From Mytilus galloprovincialis (Eukaryota > Mollusca > Bivalvia > Mytilida > Mytilidae): 64,000 nucleotides of DNA. The DNA lies in NCBI RefSeq assembly GCF_965363235.1, contig NC_134848.1:61032181-61096180 (forward strand), in the 5' to 3' direction. Positions 11,300 to 23,528 of this stretch are shown one piece after another (positions within the stretch are counted from its first letter, which is position 1; each line of letters starts with the position of its first letter). The translations under genes and the position numbers were made by a program. The notes beneath the pieces are model-generated. The model had not been told where the DNA came from and made no database searches. It worked only from the letters and a program-made list of their open reading frames with translations.

Positions 11300-12960
11300 A
11301 ATTCTTATAGAATCAAATATGTTGTTGACCACGCGAGCACAGAAGCTGTTGTTTTGTTCTATATATACAAATTAGCTTGAGGCTTCTGAAGTTTTTAATA
11401 TCAAATGTAATTAAAAGATGATTACAAATACAAGTATTCCCTACTGATAACATGTAACAGATGTAAAGAGCACATGTTTTACATAATCCGTAGAAATACA
11501 CAGTTAACTGCCACAGATACAAGATAGGTTAAAAATATAATAAATCACGAACAACTATATACAACAATGAGAAACATAAAGTCATCTAGTTTTGCCCTTT
11601 ATTATACATAATTATGTTTACGATTTAAATAAGTTTTTATTCAAATTAGACGACGGATTTTTTTTTTTTGCGTATTTATATGACAGGAATTAGTGTACAT
11701 ATACCATAAAACATTTACATATAATAACTTTCTTTAACTAGTAGAGGTTATGTAAAGAGATACATATTTATTTCAATATTTGATAAATACAATTCATACG
11801 ACAAATGTTGTACAATATCTTCCCTTTTCGAAAGTCAGTCTGAAAAACTTAACGAAAAGTAGAAAAACAAAATCGCACAAGAAAAAAAACCTCCTGATTT
11901 ATGTACAAAACAATAAACCATTTTAAACGATAACATCAAATAATGTATACTTGTATACAGAAATAAACGATAATTACTGAATTGCAGAATCCAAGTGGTA
12001 CATACATAATGTGTGTGTAGGTTTACCATGTTCGCAAACGGCAACTCGACTTCCCTATTATCGAAAAATGTTGATATACAGACTCTGGACAGAATATCGG
12101 TCTAGTACATATCAATGTATTGTGCAATTACACATTGCTATGAACTCGCCGTGAATGTGCATGATAAATTTGCAGTTGCGCTTTACACAGGCACCTGTCT
12201 TTCTATTAATAAGTACATTAATCATGCTGTTGAAAACAAAATACATGCTGCTCTTTACAGAGAAGACACCACTTTGAAGTCTTAAACTGCTTGGTAATGT
12301 CTCGCGTTTAAAGGTTTGCGTTCAGGTCATCCGATATTTCCATTACAGCTTTGATCTGTGTCAGTTTATATGCTTTAATATGTACCTACATGATGAGCAA
12401 CATGATCTGCGAACCTTTCTCAAACCTCAGAGATCAGCACGAATTTTAATTGGGGTTCGTGTTACTTAATATTTAGTTTCTAAATTGTGTTTTGTAAACT
12501 GTTTTGGTCATATATTTTTTTTTTTGTAATATGGCGCTGCCAGTATATTTCACCTCTATTTTATAATAGACTCAGTGGTTGGGATTAGTATAAAGGATAT
12601 GACGATATTATTTTTTCACACTTACCCGAATATTCCCGAATATGCATGCTATATAATGTATTTGCTAGTTTATACATATTTATTCATAGTGAATTGGGTA
12701 GTATATTTCCTACTGTACTCTACATATATATACATCTCTCATTCAATTAAAAATTGATAAAATCTAAGCTGTATATGTATTTAATATACTAGTTAGAAAA
12801 CCGAAGTACTGGTATTATACAATATGTCTTCAACAAAACATTATACAATGAACTCTGGAATAATTTTATACACTTTTCGTAATAAGTGATGTAATAGAGG
12901 AAAAACCATATTAAACCTTAACTATAAAACCTGGTTAATCTACAATTTTCTACATAAGAA
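11300..12960. repeat. Antistasin-unit upstream block, copy U1
   Basis: First of five paralogous copies of a 1.3-2 kb block: U1 here, U2 18950-20300, U3 26330-28480, U4 34360-35820, U5 40580-41700. Anchors are CACGCGAGCACAGAAGCTG, ATTCATACGACAAATGTTGTAC and CCTCCTGATTTATGTACAAAAC. U1, U3 and U5 precede AST1, AST2 and AST3; U2 and U4 do not precede an antistasin gene. The blocks mark the unit of segmental duplication. Confidence 0.75.
12112..12285 (+). other. Short duplicated open frame, unknown
   Basis: ATG TAT TGT opens a 57-codon frame ending in TAA (MYCAITHCYELAVNVHDKF at its start, ending TTLKS). The copy at 20104-20273 keeps the same frame with many substitutions, and a third copy near 28262-28362 is frameshifted. 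The family was not recognised. It lies inside the duplicated upstream block and may be a relic exon of a gene once present in the unit. Confidence 0.3.
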
Positions 12961-13120
12961 AATGTATGTACCAAGTGAGTAATTTGACAGTTGTTATCCA
13001 TTCGTTTGATGCGTTTGAGCTTTTGCTTTTGCCATTTGATTAGGGACTTTCTATTTTGAATTTCCTCGGAATTTTTTTGTGAATTTACTTTAAAATAAAC
13101 AAATTCATGTACAAGCACAG
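12940..13120 (-). repeat. Dispersed repeat family B, reverse copy
   Basis: Reverse complement of the family containing AACGAATGGACAAGAACTGTCATATTCCTGACTTGGTACAGGC. Other copies: 27112-27360, 32635-32810, 47566-47745, 52405-52640 and 54520-54672 (+), plus 29330-29470 and 49085-49135 (-). The copies at 12.9 and 29.3 kb occupy the same place in duplicated units, so that insertion predates the duplication. Confidence 0.75.
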
Positions 13121-13162
13121 GAAGGCAATAAATGAATAGCAGTATACTTTTGAGTTTAATAG

Positions 13163-13336
13163 TACAGTGAAACCTGTTTAAACTTCTTCAGGACTTAAGA
13201 TTTTGTTCGATTTGGGTCGATGTTCGTTTTATCAGGTTCACAACGCATACCGTAGGTAGAACGGTGCTTAAGAACATGTTTGGTGTATACGGGTTAACGG
13301 TTTATGCAAGATTCGGTTTAACCAGGTGTCACTGTA
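13163..13336. mobile_element. TIR MITE, copy 1 (TACAGTGAAACCTG ends)
   Basis: Begins TACAGTGAAACCTGTTTAAAC and ends GTTTAACCAGGTGTCACTGTA, giving inverted ends of about 20 bp with one mismatch. The terminal TA fits a Tc1/mariner-type target. Orthologous copies lie at 29525-29695 upstream of AST2 and, truncated, from 41959 upstream of AST3, so the insertion predates the gene duplication. Confidence 0.75.
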
Positions 13337-13789
13337 TAAAGGATGTGTCTTCACATAAAACTTCAAGTACACTTGTTTAAAAGTAAAACGTATTTATTTA
13401 GTACATAAACAACATATTCAACTTTCTTTTGTTAATTTGAAGTTTCATATGTGACTTTAAAATAATACAATTTCAATTTATGTTAACGCCCAGTAGATTT
13501 TTCAGTCCACTGGTCCGGCTGGCCAGTACTCAGAAAAGCTTAAATTCGACCCCTGGTAACACTGGTTACAGTAATTGTTTTCAGTATTACATTTTGTATA
13601 TGGTAGCATCGGTCCATTGGTCACAATGTACTGTTAACTTTTGCACATATGTAGAGTTCTATCCCTTCGGCTTCAAAATATATTTTAAAATAACAATGAG
13701 GTTTTCAACTAATGAAATCATAACCGTGCTTATAGCGTGAATTTATAATATTTTTAATTAAGTAACATCTGCATCATTTTCTCCAAAAG

Positions 13790-13797
13790 TATATAAA
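13790..13797 (+). promoter_or_regulatory. TATA box of AST1
   Basis: TATATAAA within a conserved leader (AAAAGTATATAAACT), 39 bp before the ATG. The same element and spacing occur at AST2 (30120-30127) and AST3 (43085-43092), with an extended leader at AST5 (58875-58882). The proximal promoter is therefore conserved across paralogues. Confidence 0.75.
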
Positions 13798-13835
13798 CTC
13801 TGGTAAGAGAATCCTCAATACATTGAACTGGAACC

Positions 13836-13911
13836 ATGTTACAATATATTCTACTCCTCGCTGTCACCGTTATTGCTATTCAGGTAAGAAATTGTCATAT
13901 TATTATTATTC

Positions 13912-13964
<53 letters not shown>

Positions 13965-13967
13965 TTA

Positions 13968-13999
<32 letters not shown>

Positions 14000-14066
14000 T
14001 TGATTATTATTATTATTTTTTTTATTGATAATATTATTATTTTTATTACTTTTATTATTATTATTC

Positions 14067-14101
<35 letters not shown>

Positions 14102-17100
14102 GTTATTATTTTTTTTTTTTTTTTTTTTTGGTTTCGTCACTTCTTGGACAATTTAAAGATTCTCAATTGAAATTTTGTGCAATGTCTCCTCTGCTCTTAT
14201 GCAAATCATATTCATTATAGTATTAATTTGGACTAATATATACACCTTTTTTGAAAAGAAAATTTGCTATACAATTAAATTATATCTCAGAAAGATAATA
14301 TACTCACGGGGGAACCTTATTTACTTATTTGTGTTTTCTTTTTTAGGCTCGATCACCACTAATTTGTAAGTAAATCTATGCTTTTAAAGAGGCAATTATT
14401 TAAGATCATGGCACATATTTTTATACAAGGTAATGCCTTTCTACTATTCAGCTTGAAATATACACATACAATTTATTTCTAATCTTGAATCTCATCATAG
14501 ATGAAGGTAATAGTCTGTATTTTTCCCGATATTTCTTTCTTTCTGACATGACACAATAATTTTATAATAAAATCATGTCTCAAATGAATGTAAGAGTTAA
14601 GATTCTTCAGGTTTTTTTTTTAAATAATTTAAATTGTATTATGAGTTCGTCGATATGACAAGAAAATATAAAAGATTATGCTTTATAAAGATAAAACCGA
14701 AAAAGAACGACCAATACAGACGGTCATCTGAGTCAGAGAGATATAGCACGAAACATGGTACTTCAATAGCTTGTAAACTGAATCGAGTGCCCCTGTGTTA
14801 CAGTAAGATTTTAAGTACAAAAACTGGCGGCAAGTTAAAGTGTGATCTTAAAAACAAAACTTCCGCGTTATCCTATGTTTTGTATATTATTGTTTGTCAA
14901 ATCGTCGATTATGAGGATTTTAATGCCATGTTATTGTCAGTTTTTTATTTGACTGATGTTTTTGAATCTCGCTTTGTTATCTTTCCCTTGTCTTTGAACT
15001 AAATTGATCAAGTGTTATTGTTTTATTTTTCAGACGAATGCAGTAATAAACCTGTATGTAATATATATTGTAAATACGGTAACCATGTCGACCAAGATGG
15101 ATGTGACATTTGTAAATGTAAACAACCTCGTAAGTACACACTAAACACACAATAGTAAATTATTGTTGATCCAATCTAATAAAAATACAGATCTTCAGTT
15201 CACGCTTGGCTTACAAGGATCTGACAACACTTCATTCTACTTTCTGTTTTATAAAGCTTTCGTGGTCTTCTGGTTTTGTTGTAAATTAAAATGCACACCT
15301 TAAAATACTTAAAAGATATTTCATTGGTTCATTTAATAGTGAACAGAAAGAAGAAAGGAGTATATTTATTGATGTGAATTAACTAACCATAGCAACAAAA
15401 TGTCAATATATTATAACAGCAATAAAAATACTGATCCAATACTATATAGCTTATTTCTTGTGTTCCAATGGACTGCTGTCTCAAATATATCAGCTGAAAT
15501 TGCTTTCATTTTACTTGTTTCAAAGACATTTGTTCATTGACAAGCCCATGAAGTTTGCTTCTTTTCTATTTTCAGCTCACTGCTCGAACGTTATGTGTGC
15601 TATGTACTGTGAACATGGCTTTCAAGTTGGAGCTGATGGATGTGAAATTTGTAAATGTAACCAGCCACGTAAGTCTATATAATATCTGAATCTTATATTC
15701 CAAATATTTCCACAATAAAGGTTTTACTCCATTGAAATCAGTGCTGTTTAATATGTAATTTCTGGTTACTTAATCTTGAGATATTTTCTAACATCTTTCG
15801 ATTTTTAACATTTTATGATGCCCTTAAGGGATTAGGTGAAAGATGATCATTTTGTTCTTTTATCACTTTCATGCTTTGATTAAACGCTCAATGATACGAG
15901 TTAAAAAAAAAATGCAATTAATGATGGAGTGGAAATTTCAAAGGAAAAAAAAGTTAATGTTGAACCTACACAATATGTCATACCTAGTATTTGTTACACG
16001 TGATTATGGTAAACACTCAAAAACCCTGTATATTTAGTTATTGAAGTTCTGTTTATGATGATGCCACAAGTTTTACCAAAATTGATTTCCCACAATAGCG
16101 AAAGACTTTTCGATTCAACCCTCAACTTTTACGAGATGCAGAGAAATACCATATCTACATGGTCGGTTGATTAGTCCTCTATTGAATATAAGTATTCTGA
16201 TAAAATCTAATTTCATGTACTTTGATTAGCAAAGAACGTACAAACAATAAGCTATAACCTAAATAACAACACTAAGATGTTCTTATTTGATACTTCAGCT
16301 CACTGTCAGCCTGTAAGGTGTCAAATGTTCTGTGACCATGGCTTCAAAGTCGGCGTTGATGGATGTGAGATTTGTAAATGCAACAAACCACGTAAGCCTT
16401 TACATTTAGCTTTATTTCTAAAGATTTGAACCGGACTCGCTTACCGTTTAAAGCAACTTGTTTTAAAGCTATGGCGATCTTCATTGTACGTTTTGTTTGT
16501 CGTGATTTTTCAACAGTTAGTTAATGATTATAAAGATATTTGTATTGTATTTCTAGAGGTGGTAAACACATATTATAAAGACTAAATTAGAATGTAAATA
16601 AATGTTATTGATACATTTTGTAATTGATAACGGAAAAAAAACATGACTTCAATAAAAGTACAATTTTGGTTTTTAAATTCTTGGTTCCATGGTTTATGAT
16701 AGCTTCTTGATAGGTTCCTGCAAAAAGATCATTCGGATAATGTAATAAGTTTTCCAAAACATTGTGTTTTATTTTCTTACACTATGTAATGTTTAGACTG
16801 TAGTCAGGTTAAAAATCCCCAACGGTATCATAACCATATCATTCAGCAGTTCACATTAGGATATTTCTCCAATTTGCTGTTGAAAGATTTCAAGACATTT
16901 TAGATGTGTAGGTTCGAGCTCTATCTAAACATCATAGAGACGATGTTTATCATTTTTCAAGTGATAATACATCTTGACTTTTGTTTCGATCGTTCCATAT
17001 GTATGTTAATACAGAAAATTGCTTTCAACCCACAAACTGTATAAAGTGTTACATTTATATATGTTTTAGTATGCCACGTATACATAGTTTTGTCACTGTA

Positions 17101-17126
17101 TTTCAGCTGGAGCTGGGTACGCATAA
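13836..17126 (+). CDS. AST1: secreted three-domain antistasin-like protease inhibitor
   Basis: Six exons, all GT-AG: 13836-13883, 14347-14365, 15034-15129, 15576-15668, 16299-16391, 17107-17126; 122 residues. Exon 1 encodes a signal peptide (MLQYILLLAVTVIAIQ) and exon 2 a short linker. Exons 3-5 each encode one six-cysteine domain of the form C-x4-C-x3-C-x2-G-x6-D-G-C-x2-C-x-C, which is the antistasin-type serine-protease inhibitor fold. Exon 6 adds a short tail ending GAGYA. By alignment with antistasin and hirustasin, the P1 residue is the one after the second cysteine: Asn, Ala and Gln in the three domains, so classic trypsin inhibition is not expected. AATAAA lies at 17193-17198. Secretion and inhibition are inferred from the family. 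Confidence 0.85.
13901..14130. repeat. ATT microsatellite in AST1 intron 1
   Basis: Long run of ATT with interruptions, starting 18 bp after the exon 1 donor and ending in poly-T. Frames across it give only poly-Ile or poly-Asn. Each of the five AST genes has an ATT tract in the same intron. Confidence 0.95.
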
Positions 17127-17302
17127 AAAAGATGATGTATAAAGTTCATGTATACAAAAACTAATAACAAAGACTTTGAGCGGATTGTATTCAATAAAAC
17201 TATTAAAGTTTATTTCTTATTTATATTTATTTATTTTTGCTAACTGAATCAAGTCATTGGGTAACATGAATTACTAGTCTTTGATCCTGGCACAATAAAA
17301 AA

Positions 17303-17420
17303 AGGCGAAAGATACCAGAGTGATAGTCAAAATCATAGATTGAAAATAAACTGACAGCGCCATGGCTAAGAATAAAAAGCCAAACAGTCAAAGTATAGTA
17401 TAGAAAACATAGTCAACCAA
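17303..17420 (+). repeat. Dispersed repeat family D
   Basis: Contains CGAAAGATACCAGAGTGATA, then GAAAATAAACTGACAGCGCC and AAAGCCAAACAGTCAAAG. Related copies at 22085-22290 and 48945-49085. It directly abuts a reverse-transcriptase relic, so both may belong to one retroelement. Confidence 0.65.
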
Positions 17421-17711
17421 CCCGTGATGGCGTCCGTAAAATTTACGAAGGGATGATCTCAACTTCACAATTTGAAACTCTTGGTTTATTAGCTTTCTTG
17501 TGAGCAGCAATCCTCCATGGAGGAAATCATGATAGAAAATACAAGTTCGGGAATATTGTATCAATTAGGAGATATATACTCCGTATACAATCGCTGCTGG
17601 AATGTTGCTATATAGAAATGGAAATTTCACAATTGGGAAGCAGAAATCATCTCTTTTTTCGTAAAGTTTTGTCTTCAACCCACCCTCATTGACAATTTCT
17701 ATATGTAAGTC
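17415..17711 (-). pseudogene. Reverse-transcriptase C-terminal relic
   Basis: The minus strand translates to about 99 codons with one in-frame stop. It contains KTKLYEKRDDFCFPIVKFPF, SNIPAA, YGVYIS then a stop, YHDFL, LLLTRKL and SSLRKFYGRHH. This is the C-terminal region of a reverse-transcriptase family that is very abundant in bivalve and amphioxus genomes. The CAA to TAA stop and lost residues show it is dead. It lies between the AST1 3' end and the next upstream block. Confidence 0.7.
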
Positions 17712-17719
17712 AAGAGATA

Positions 17720-18949
17720 TCAAGTTATTAGTGTAATAGAAATTAACTTCTTAGTGATTATAATTGAATGTGCAAAACTGAGTTGTAACAAAACAAATCA
17801 AAATATTTCACAAACACAGCAGATTATTGACAGTTAAAAATACCAACATTGACCTGTAATTATTTTCTTTCTGTACATTGTGACTTGGATCGAGAGTTGT
17901 CTTATATGCCCAATCTTATAACTTCTATTGAAGTCAAATAAAATTTCACATTTGGAAGAGGATGGGTGATAATGGGACTTGAAAGTGTCCCCCAGAAATC
18001 TACTTCTCAGTCAGTCAATACATTCAGACAACAGTGGTTAGTAGCCGACATTTAAGAAGAAGACATGTTCAGAATTAAGAAGACATGTTTAGGTTATAAA
18101 CAAAAACCCAGCAATTTTTATGAATTTCAAAAAAAAACAAGACAGAATTATTTAAAACGGAAAGCCCTCAATATTCATATTATTTGCCGAGATACTTCCG
18201 TCTACATATCAATTCGATAAGATACTATAAAAATACATGTACTGCTATAGTGCTGACGAAATATTCTCAGAAGGTACACAAAAAGGCAGTAACAAGAGAG
18301 AACAACACAATTCTTTTTTCTCCAAATTCTGATCTTTGGAGAGTTCAGATTTTTCAAACTGGCTGCTATGCACAACTAAATATATGGAGTCATACATTCA
18401 GGAAATGATGCTCTTTACGTTGCATTACAAGAAATAAATTTTTGGTCTTTCAAACGTGTCCACAGGTGGAAAAAAAAACAGCGGTAACAGGATGGAAAGT
18501 ACCCCTTGGGACAATTTAAAAGACTTTTAAAAATGCAAAATTTTCTTACATGCTTTAGTTATAACAAAATCAGACCAGTTATGGAGAAGTGTGATATATA
18601 ATCTACTCGATTTGTGAACCTCGGAAGGCTGTTTACTTAATTTAGATATTCTTTGAATGATTTAATTTTCAGAAAAAATACAGGGGACAACATGATTTTA
18701 TTTTTTTTGGGGGGGGGGGGTGACCATTAAAATCATAATATTTTATTGGAAGAAATATTAAAAAGAATGTTTCATTGGGTGCAGTTGGTGCATTATATAC
18801 TCTAGTTAATACTAAAACTTAAAATTTTCAAATAAGGTGCCTGAATAAAAAAATAATTGCTGGTGAAAGATGGGACATGGAAATAAGACTTTTTCAGATA
18901 TTGTCTCATATATACATACATTTACCTTTGGTAGCTTTGTCTAACTAGT
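17720..18949. other. Intergenic, no gene seen
   Basis: AT-rich. A short trace of repeat family B occurs near 18120-18180 and a poly-T/poly-G run (T8 then G12) near 18700-18720. An open frame at 18184-18408 has no recognisable domain. Confidence 0.45.
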
Positions 18950-20300
18950 AGAGAACTTATAATTATATGGAGCTTATTTAAACGGGTACATATTTATTTC
19001 AATATTTAATAATTACAACTCGTACATTTTGTACAACAAATGTTGTACACTGCCTTCCCTTTTCGATAAGTTTTTCAAACTGACCTTTTTTTCATGTATT
19101 TCCGAAAACCAATTTCCAAAAACTATTTGGACAATTCCAACAGGGAAATAATTCGAAAATTAGAAAACATATTGATGTGAAAATAGCAAATGATTCTACA
19201 AGATGTACTTAAGATAAAAAGTACAGTTTTTTCTCAAATTTATTAATATATTGATTTCAGAATTGAATGCTTCATTTTGTAAATTTATTTTGATATAGAC
19301 ATGATAGAAGCGCTGATCTACGTACATACAGTTTCAAAACCCTTTAAAGTTACTAAAAGTAGCATTCAATTCTCATAAGATACCTGTGTATATATATATT
19401 TGATTGGAACATATATTATGTTCCGTAATTATTCAAAAAATATAAAAAAATTAGCAAGTTATAAAACTCCCAGAAATGACAAATGTAGAAAACAAAATCA
19501 AACAAAAAAAACCTCCTGAATTATGTACAAAACAATAAACGATAACATCAAATAGTGTATGCTAGTATACAATAATAAAAGATAATTACTGAATTGTAGA
19601 ATCGAATAGGTAAATACATAATGTGTGTGTAGGTTTACCATGTTTGCGGACGCCCAATCTCCTCCAATAATCTGGGGCAATATTGTAACAGCGCAACAAA
19701 AGAATTAACTGAGAAACATCAAACTGAAAATGTCATTGCATTATAGTTAGCTTGCACGTTGATATACAGACTCAGGCAATGATATTGATCTTATCCTAGC
19801 GAAATCTCACGAAATGTCACGATACCTTTCGATTTAAATCATATTTCGAGATGCAGTCGGTCTAAGGATGGAGATTGAATCTTCCTCTCTCTGACATAGC
19901 ATTTGTTTGTTGGTTTGGTGAACTTCTTGTTCGTTAGAGTAAGAACTCTCCGCTACTATTTTTCCCCTCCCGCCCTCCCTCGTTGTCTGTGTTTTATCAC
20001 ACACCAAGAATTGGGTGGTCTCTTAAATTTAACGCTCCAATACTAAACGTATCTAGTTACTTGGATAGTCGTAACTCTTATGATAGCCCAAAGTACACAG
20101 CAATGCATTGTGCAATGACACATTACCATGTTCTTGCACTGAATGTGCATGATAAATTTGAATTTGCGGTTTACGCAGGCTCCTGTCATTCTATTTATAA
20201 GTATATTCATCATGCTGTTGTAAACAAAATACCTGCTGCTCTAGACAGAGATGAGACCACTTTGAAGTCTTGAATTGCTTGGTGCTGTCTCGCTTATGTA
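18950..20300. repeat. Upstream block copy U2, ahead of methyltransferase pseudogene
   Basis: Homologous to 11700-12300 of U1 (anchors TCGTACATTTTGTACAAC and CCTCCTGAATTATGTACAAA). It joins directly, at about 20310-20330, to sequence homologous to the methyltransferase intron at 4380, giving a duplication breakpoint between two otherwise separate units. Confidence 0.65.
19983..20273 (+). other. Duplicated open frame of unknown family
   Basis: A 96-codon frame starting MSVFYHTPRIG and ending ETTLKS. Its last 57 codons are homologous to 12112-12285 in the same frame. No signal peptide or known motif was recognised. With two conserved frames and one decayed copy (about 28262-28362) it is best treated as a relic coding exon or transposon piece. 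Confidence 0.3.
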
Positions 20301-22084
20301 AATATGTAAAATATACTATATCATTTTTTTTTATTAAATCCACATTCGACTAATTTCGACCATGAACAATTATTTAATTTATATTGCACAGACATGATTA
20401 CGAAATTTGTTAATGGGATACGGAAACCTTTTAATTTTATATATAAACATCAAAAACCATCAGTTTAAAAAAAAGGCGCTGTAGTAGTTTTCCAATTGCA
20501 GGATGAGAATTGATGGATACCTTGACACTAGTAAACAACGAGTTAAGTTTGCTATTTATTACTCCACAAATGAAATACTTTCTTTCTTTGTTATGATATA
20601 TACAGTATACATGAACAATAAATAAATGCCTTTAATACATGTATAATGATATAGGAGAACATTTTGGTTGACAATCTCATATTTATCCCTCAAAAACATT
20701 ATCATAAACGATCTTATTCGCATAAGAACGATACAAAATAGCATATCATATTCATTTAAACATACGAAACATAAAGGAGGTATCTTTACTGTTTCAGTAA
20801 TATTTTTTTTATAGATATGTTAGAGAGTGGTTGTTTTCAATGGTTGCCGCCAAAATCGTTTTTATAACAGACACAACATATACTACATACCAGCTGATTG
20901 TAAGAAGAAAACATCTAAAAGTTTGTTTGCGACAATGATACCTGCCGCTGCTCCTCTCACCAAAGACGTGGAGAAATGTTTCAGGTCAAAAGACCAATCA
21001 GTGGCTGGTAAATTTTGTATATCATCTTTTAGCTCACCTGGCCACAGGAATCAATTTCTGGCGCAGATATCATATCCGTTCCGTTCAATATTTCGTAACA
21101 CAACACTCACATTAAGTGCAGTATTGCAGAGCAAGTATGGAACTGATATGAACTCGGCGCCGGATTTTTTGTTATCATTTAGTCATACTAAATTTCATTC
21201 CCATATCACGATTTGCACAATCATTTCCTTAGAAATATCTCCCACTTTCTTATGGTAGGTTCATGACTTTGTACTAAGCCTGTACCAAGGTCCAATTGAC
21301 CTCCCCCTATTAAACAGCATATCATCCTTCCTGTCCTTTATCCCGGTTGAAATATCTTAAATACTAAAACATTGTTTTTATTGCTAGTTTGTTATTGTCT
21401 ATACGTCATGAGTGTGCATGTCATATTTACTTGTACCACATGTCGCACCAAGCATCAATTATGAATATTTCAATATTTGTATAAAAACATGATATAATTT
21501 TACAAAATAGATTCATTTAGTTTCTTTATATTTTTTTTTTTTTGTAATCTTGTATGTTTTATTAATAGGGTATGACTTTTCAAAACTTGGTGAAGTATTC
21601 GAGTTTATGAATCAGGACAGAATGAGCTGTAACGGAAAATGGATAGAGGAAAATCTAGTTCCCTCTCAATACAAAACTAAAGGTAATTAAAAAACATTAA
21701 TTGCAATGATTAAAATAAGAATTGACATATATTTCTTATTTTTTACATTTATTTTCCTGCATACAAAAATGTTTTTCTTTGTCAAATAGAAAGCGACGTT
21801 TTTAGATACATGCACATATATATATATAAGACTTTTGGTAGATTTTGGAACATTCAATTACGAACTATGAGAATTGTGCTCTTTTTTATAGGGTTTTTAT
21901 GTATCAACTCAATTTCAAACAGCTTGTATAGATTTGTATAACCAGAAATATGTTAATAGATGTATTGATATTAATATTGAATAATGTCGATTTTTTATCC
22001 GACGGGGCTCATATATTGGTCTTTGTTTTTGCTGATTAAACAACGTGCAAATTTATCCCACTAAAATTCAAAAGTTATAAAAAG

Positions 22085-22290
22085 GGTCAAGCTCATAAAT
22101 CGAAAATAAACTGACAACGCCATGGCTAAAAATGAAAAAGACAAATAGACAAACACGTGTACACATGAAAAAACACAGCTAGAAGACTTTGAATAAGTTA
22201 CACGAACCCCACCAAAAACTAGGAGTGGTCACAAGTGCTTCGGAAGGTGTTAGCAGATCCTGCTCAACATGTGGCAGCCGTCGTGTTGCT
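22085..22290 (+). repeat. Dispersed repeat family D, second copy
   Basis: GTCAAGCTCATAAATCGAAA, then ACTGACAACGCCATGGCTAA and on to ACCAAAAACTAGGAGTGGTC. It interrupts the pseudogene intron and is absent at the equivalent place in the intact gene, so it inserted after the duplication. Confidence 0.6.
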
Positions 22291-22309
22291 CTTGCTGTAA
22301 CATGTCATA

Positions 22310-22545
22310 AGTATGAAAGGCATTATTGTCGAGGGCAAATATTGCCATGTAATGGATAGGTTGCTTAATCTGTATTTGGAAAAAATCAATGCTCTTCAAC
22401 TTCGTACTTTATTTGGCCTTTTTAACTTCTTTGATTCGAGCTTCATGGATGAGTTTGTTAAAGACATTATGCGCGTCTGGCGTACAGAATTTCAATCCTG
22501 GTATCCATTATGAGTTCCTCAGTTTGATATCGAACTAAATGCGTT
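22310..22545 (+). mobile_element. Retrozyme-like fragment, decayed hammerhead
   Basis: Same family and same intronic position as 6600-6870 (AATGCTCTTCAACTTCGTAC, then TTCGAGC). The core reads GGATGAG and lacks GAAA. The shared position shows that the insertion predates the methyltransferase duplication. Confidence 0.6.
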
Positions 22546-23424
22546 TTTAGTTTAGCATGGTGTCTTTTTTTAATGTGTTTGACTCTTATATATTAGTTGG
22601 CTACTAGGTTTAAAAAAATCGAACAATACACAACATATATGGTTCAATTCATATTGTAAATGAATTGGTCCCAAAAGTCAATAAAGATTAATTCTCGTTT
22701 GTTGCAGACAAAATCAGGACAATATTGGACATTGGTTGTGGGGTTGGTAGAATAACTGTAAACATGGCTAAGTACTTCCCCGATGCTAAACTTATCGAAA
22801 TTGATGTAGATAAGTTTGCAATAGAGACTGCGCTTAAACTGAAGGAAGAGGAGAAACTAACAAACATTGAATTCTACCTTATGGGTGCGAAAGATTTAAA
22901 ACATGAATGGACAAGAATGTTTGATTTGGTGACGATTCTTACATGCAGTTCTGCATGATCTCCCAAATTCAGATCCTTGTCTTCAGCAAGCTTTACGTGT
23001 AATGAAAGACGATGGCGTAATGACTATTCTAGACCCACTGTGTCATTCGGATCCGAAACTAAACGTTGGCAGTAAACTGCATGCATCATCACTAACAATA
23101 AGCTGTTATGTTTGCCTCCCTAGTAGTTTGTCAGAACCACCAGCAGTGGGAAATGGAATTGGCTGGGGAAAACAGGGCAACATACTTGAAACAAAATGGA
23201 CTGAGTGTACATGGAGACGATTCTGTTGCTGTCATCCATTGTTCAAAAGCCGGGAAATAGCTGGGACATTTTTTTAAATTATTTTTGTAAAAGTTTGTTT
23301 TTTGGGGTCATTAAACGGATTATTTTGTTTTTCTTCAATTGATAAAATTAAACGTGTATTTATGAAATATTGATCTATTAGAAATAGTTTTACATTATAT
23401 TAGATTCATATATAATAGATATAG

Positions 23425-23528
23425 GAAGATGTGGTATTAGTGCCAATGAGACAACTCTCCATCAAAATAACAATTCATAAAAGTAAACCATTAAAGGTCA
23501 ATGTACGGCCTTCTATTTATAATAGTAG
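23425..23528 (-). repeat. Repeat family C fragment, reverse
   Basis: GGAAGATGTGGTATTAGTGC, then CAATGAGACAACTCTCCATC and TCAATGTACGGCCTTC. Inserted relative to the intact methyltransferase 3' flank. Confidence 0.65.

Larger units (their letters stand above)
20815..23260 (+). pseudogene. Methyltransferase pseudogene (duplicate of 4137-7985)
   Basis: Three exons correspond to the intact copy: 20815-21007, 21569-21682 and 22708-23260. The first exon, with most of the winged-helix region, is missing because the duplicated segment starts inside the following intron (about 20310). Exon B lost one base near 20872 (193 versus 194 nt). The last exon has a 4-base insertion near 22944, just before the LHDLP segment, and a 5-base deletion near 23168, so the frame shifts twice more. 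Splice sites are still intact. Glycine motif I survives as LDIGCGVGRIT. It cannot encode the enzyme, but could still be transcribed. Confidence 0.9.

Noticed and set aside
13823-14170. Open frames of poly-Ile or poly-Asn across ATT tracts (also 13895-14140, 59037-59237)
   Set aside because: Pure translation of microsatellites; only the first codons of some overlap real exon 1.
14634-15002. 122-codon frame in AST1 intron 2 (and counterparts near 31080 and 45352)
   Set aside because: The homologous intronic sequence in AST2 and AST3 is frameshifted, so the frame is not conserved; it looks like a dispersed repeat inside the intron.
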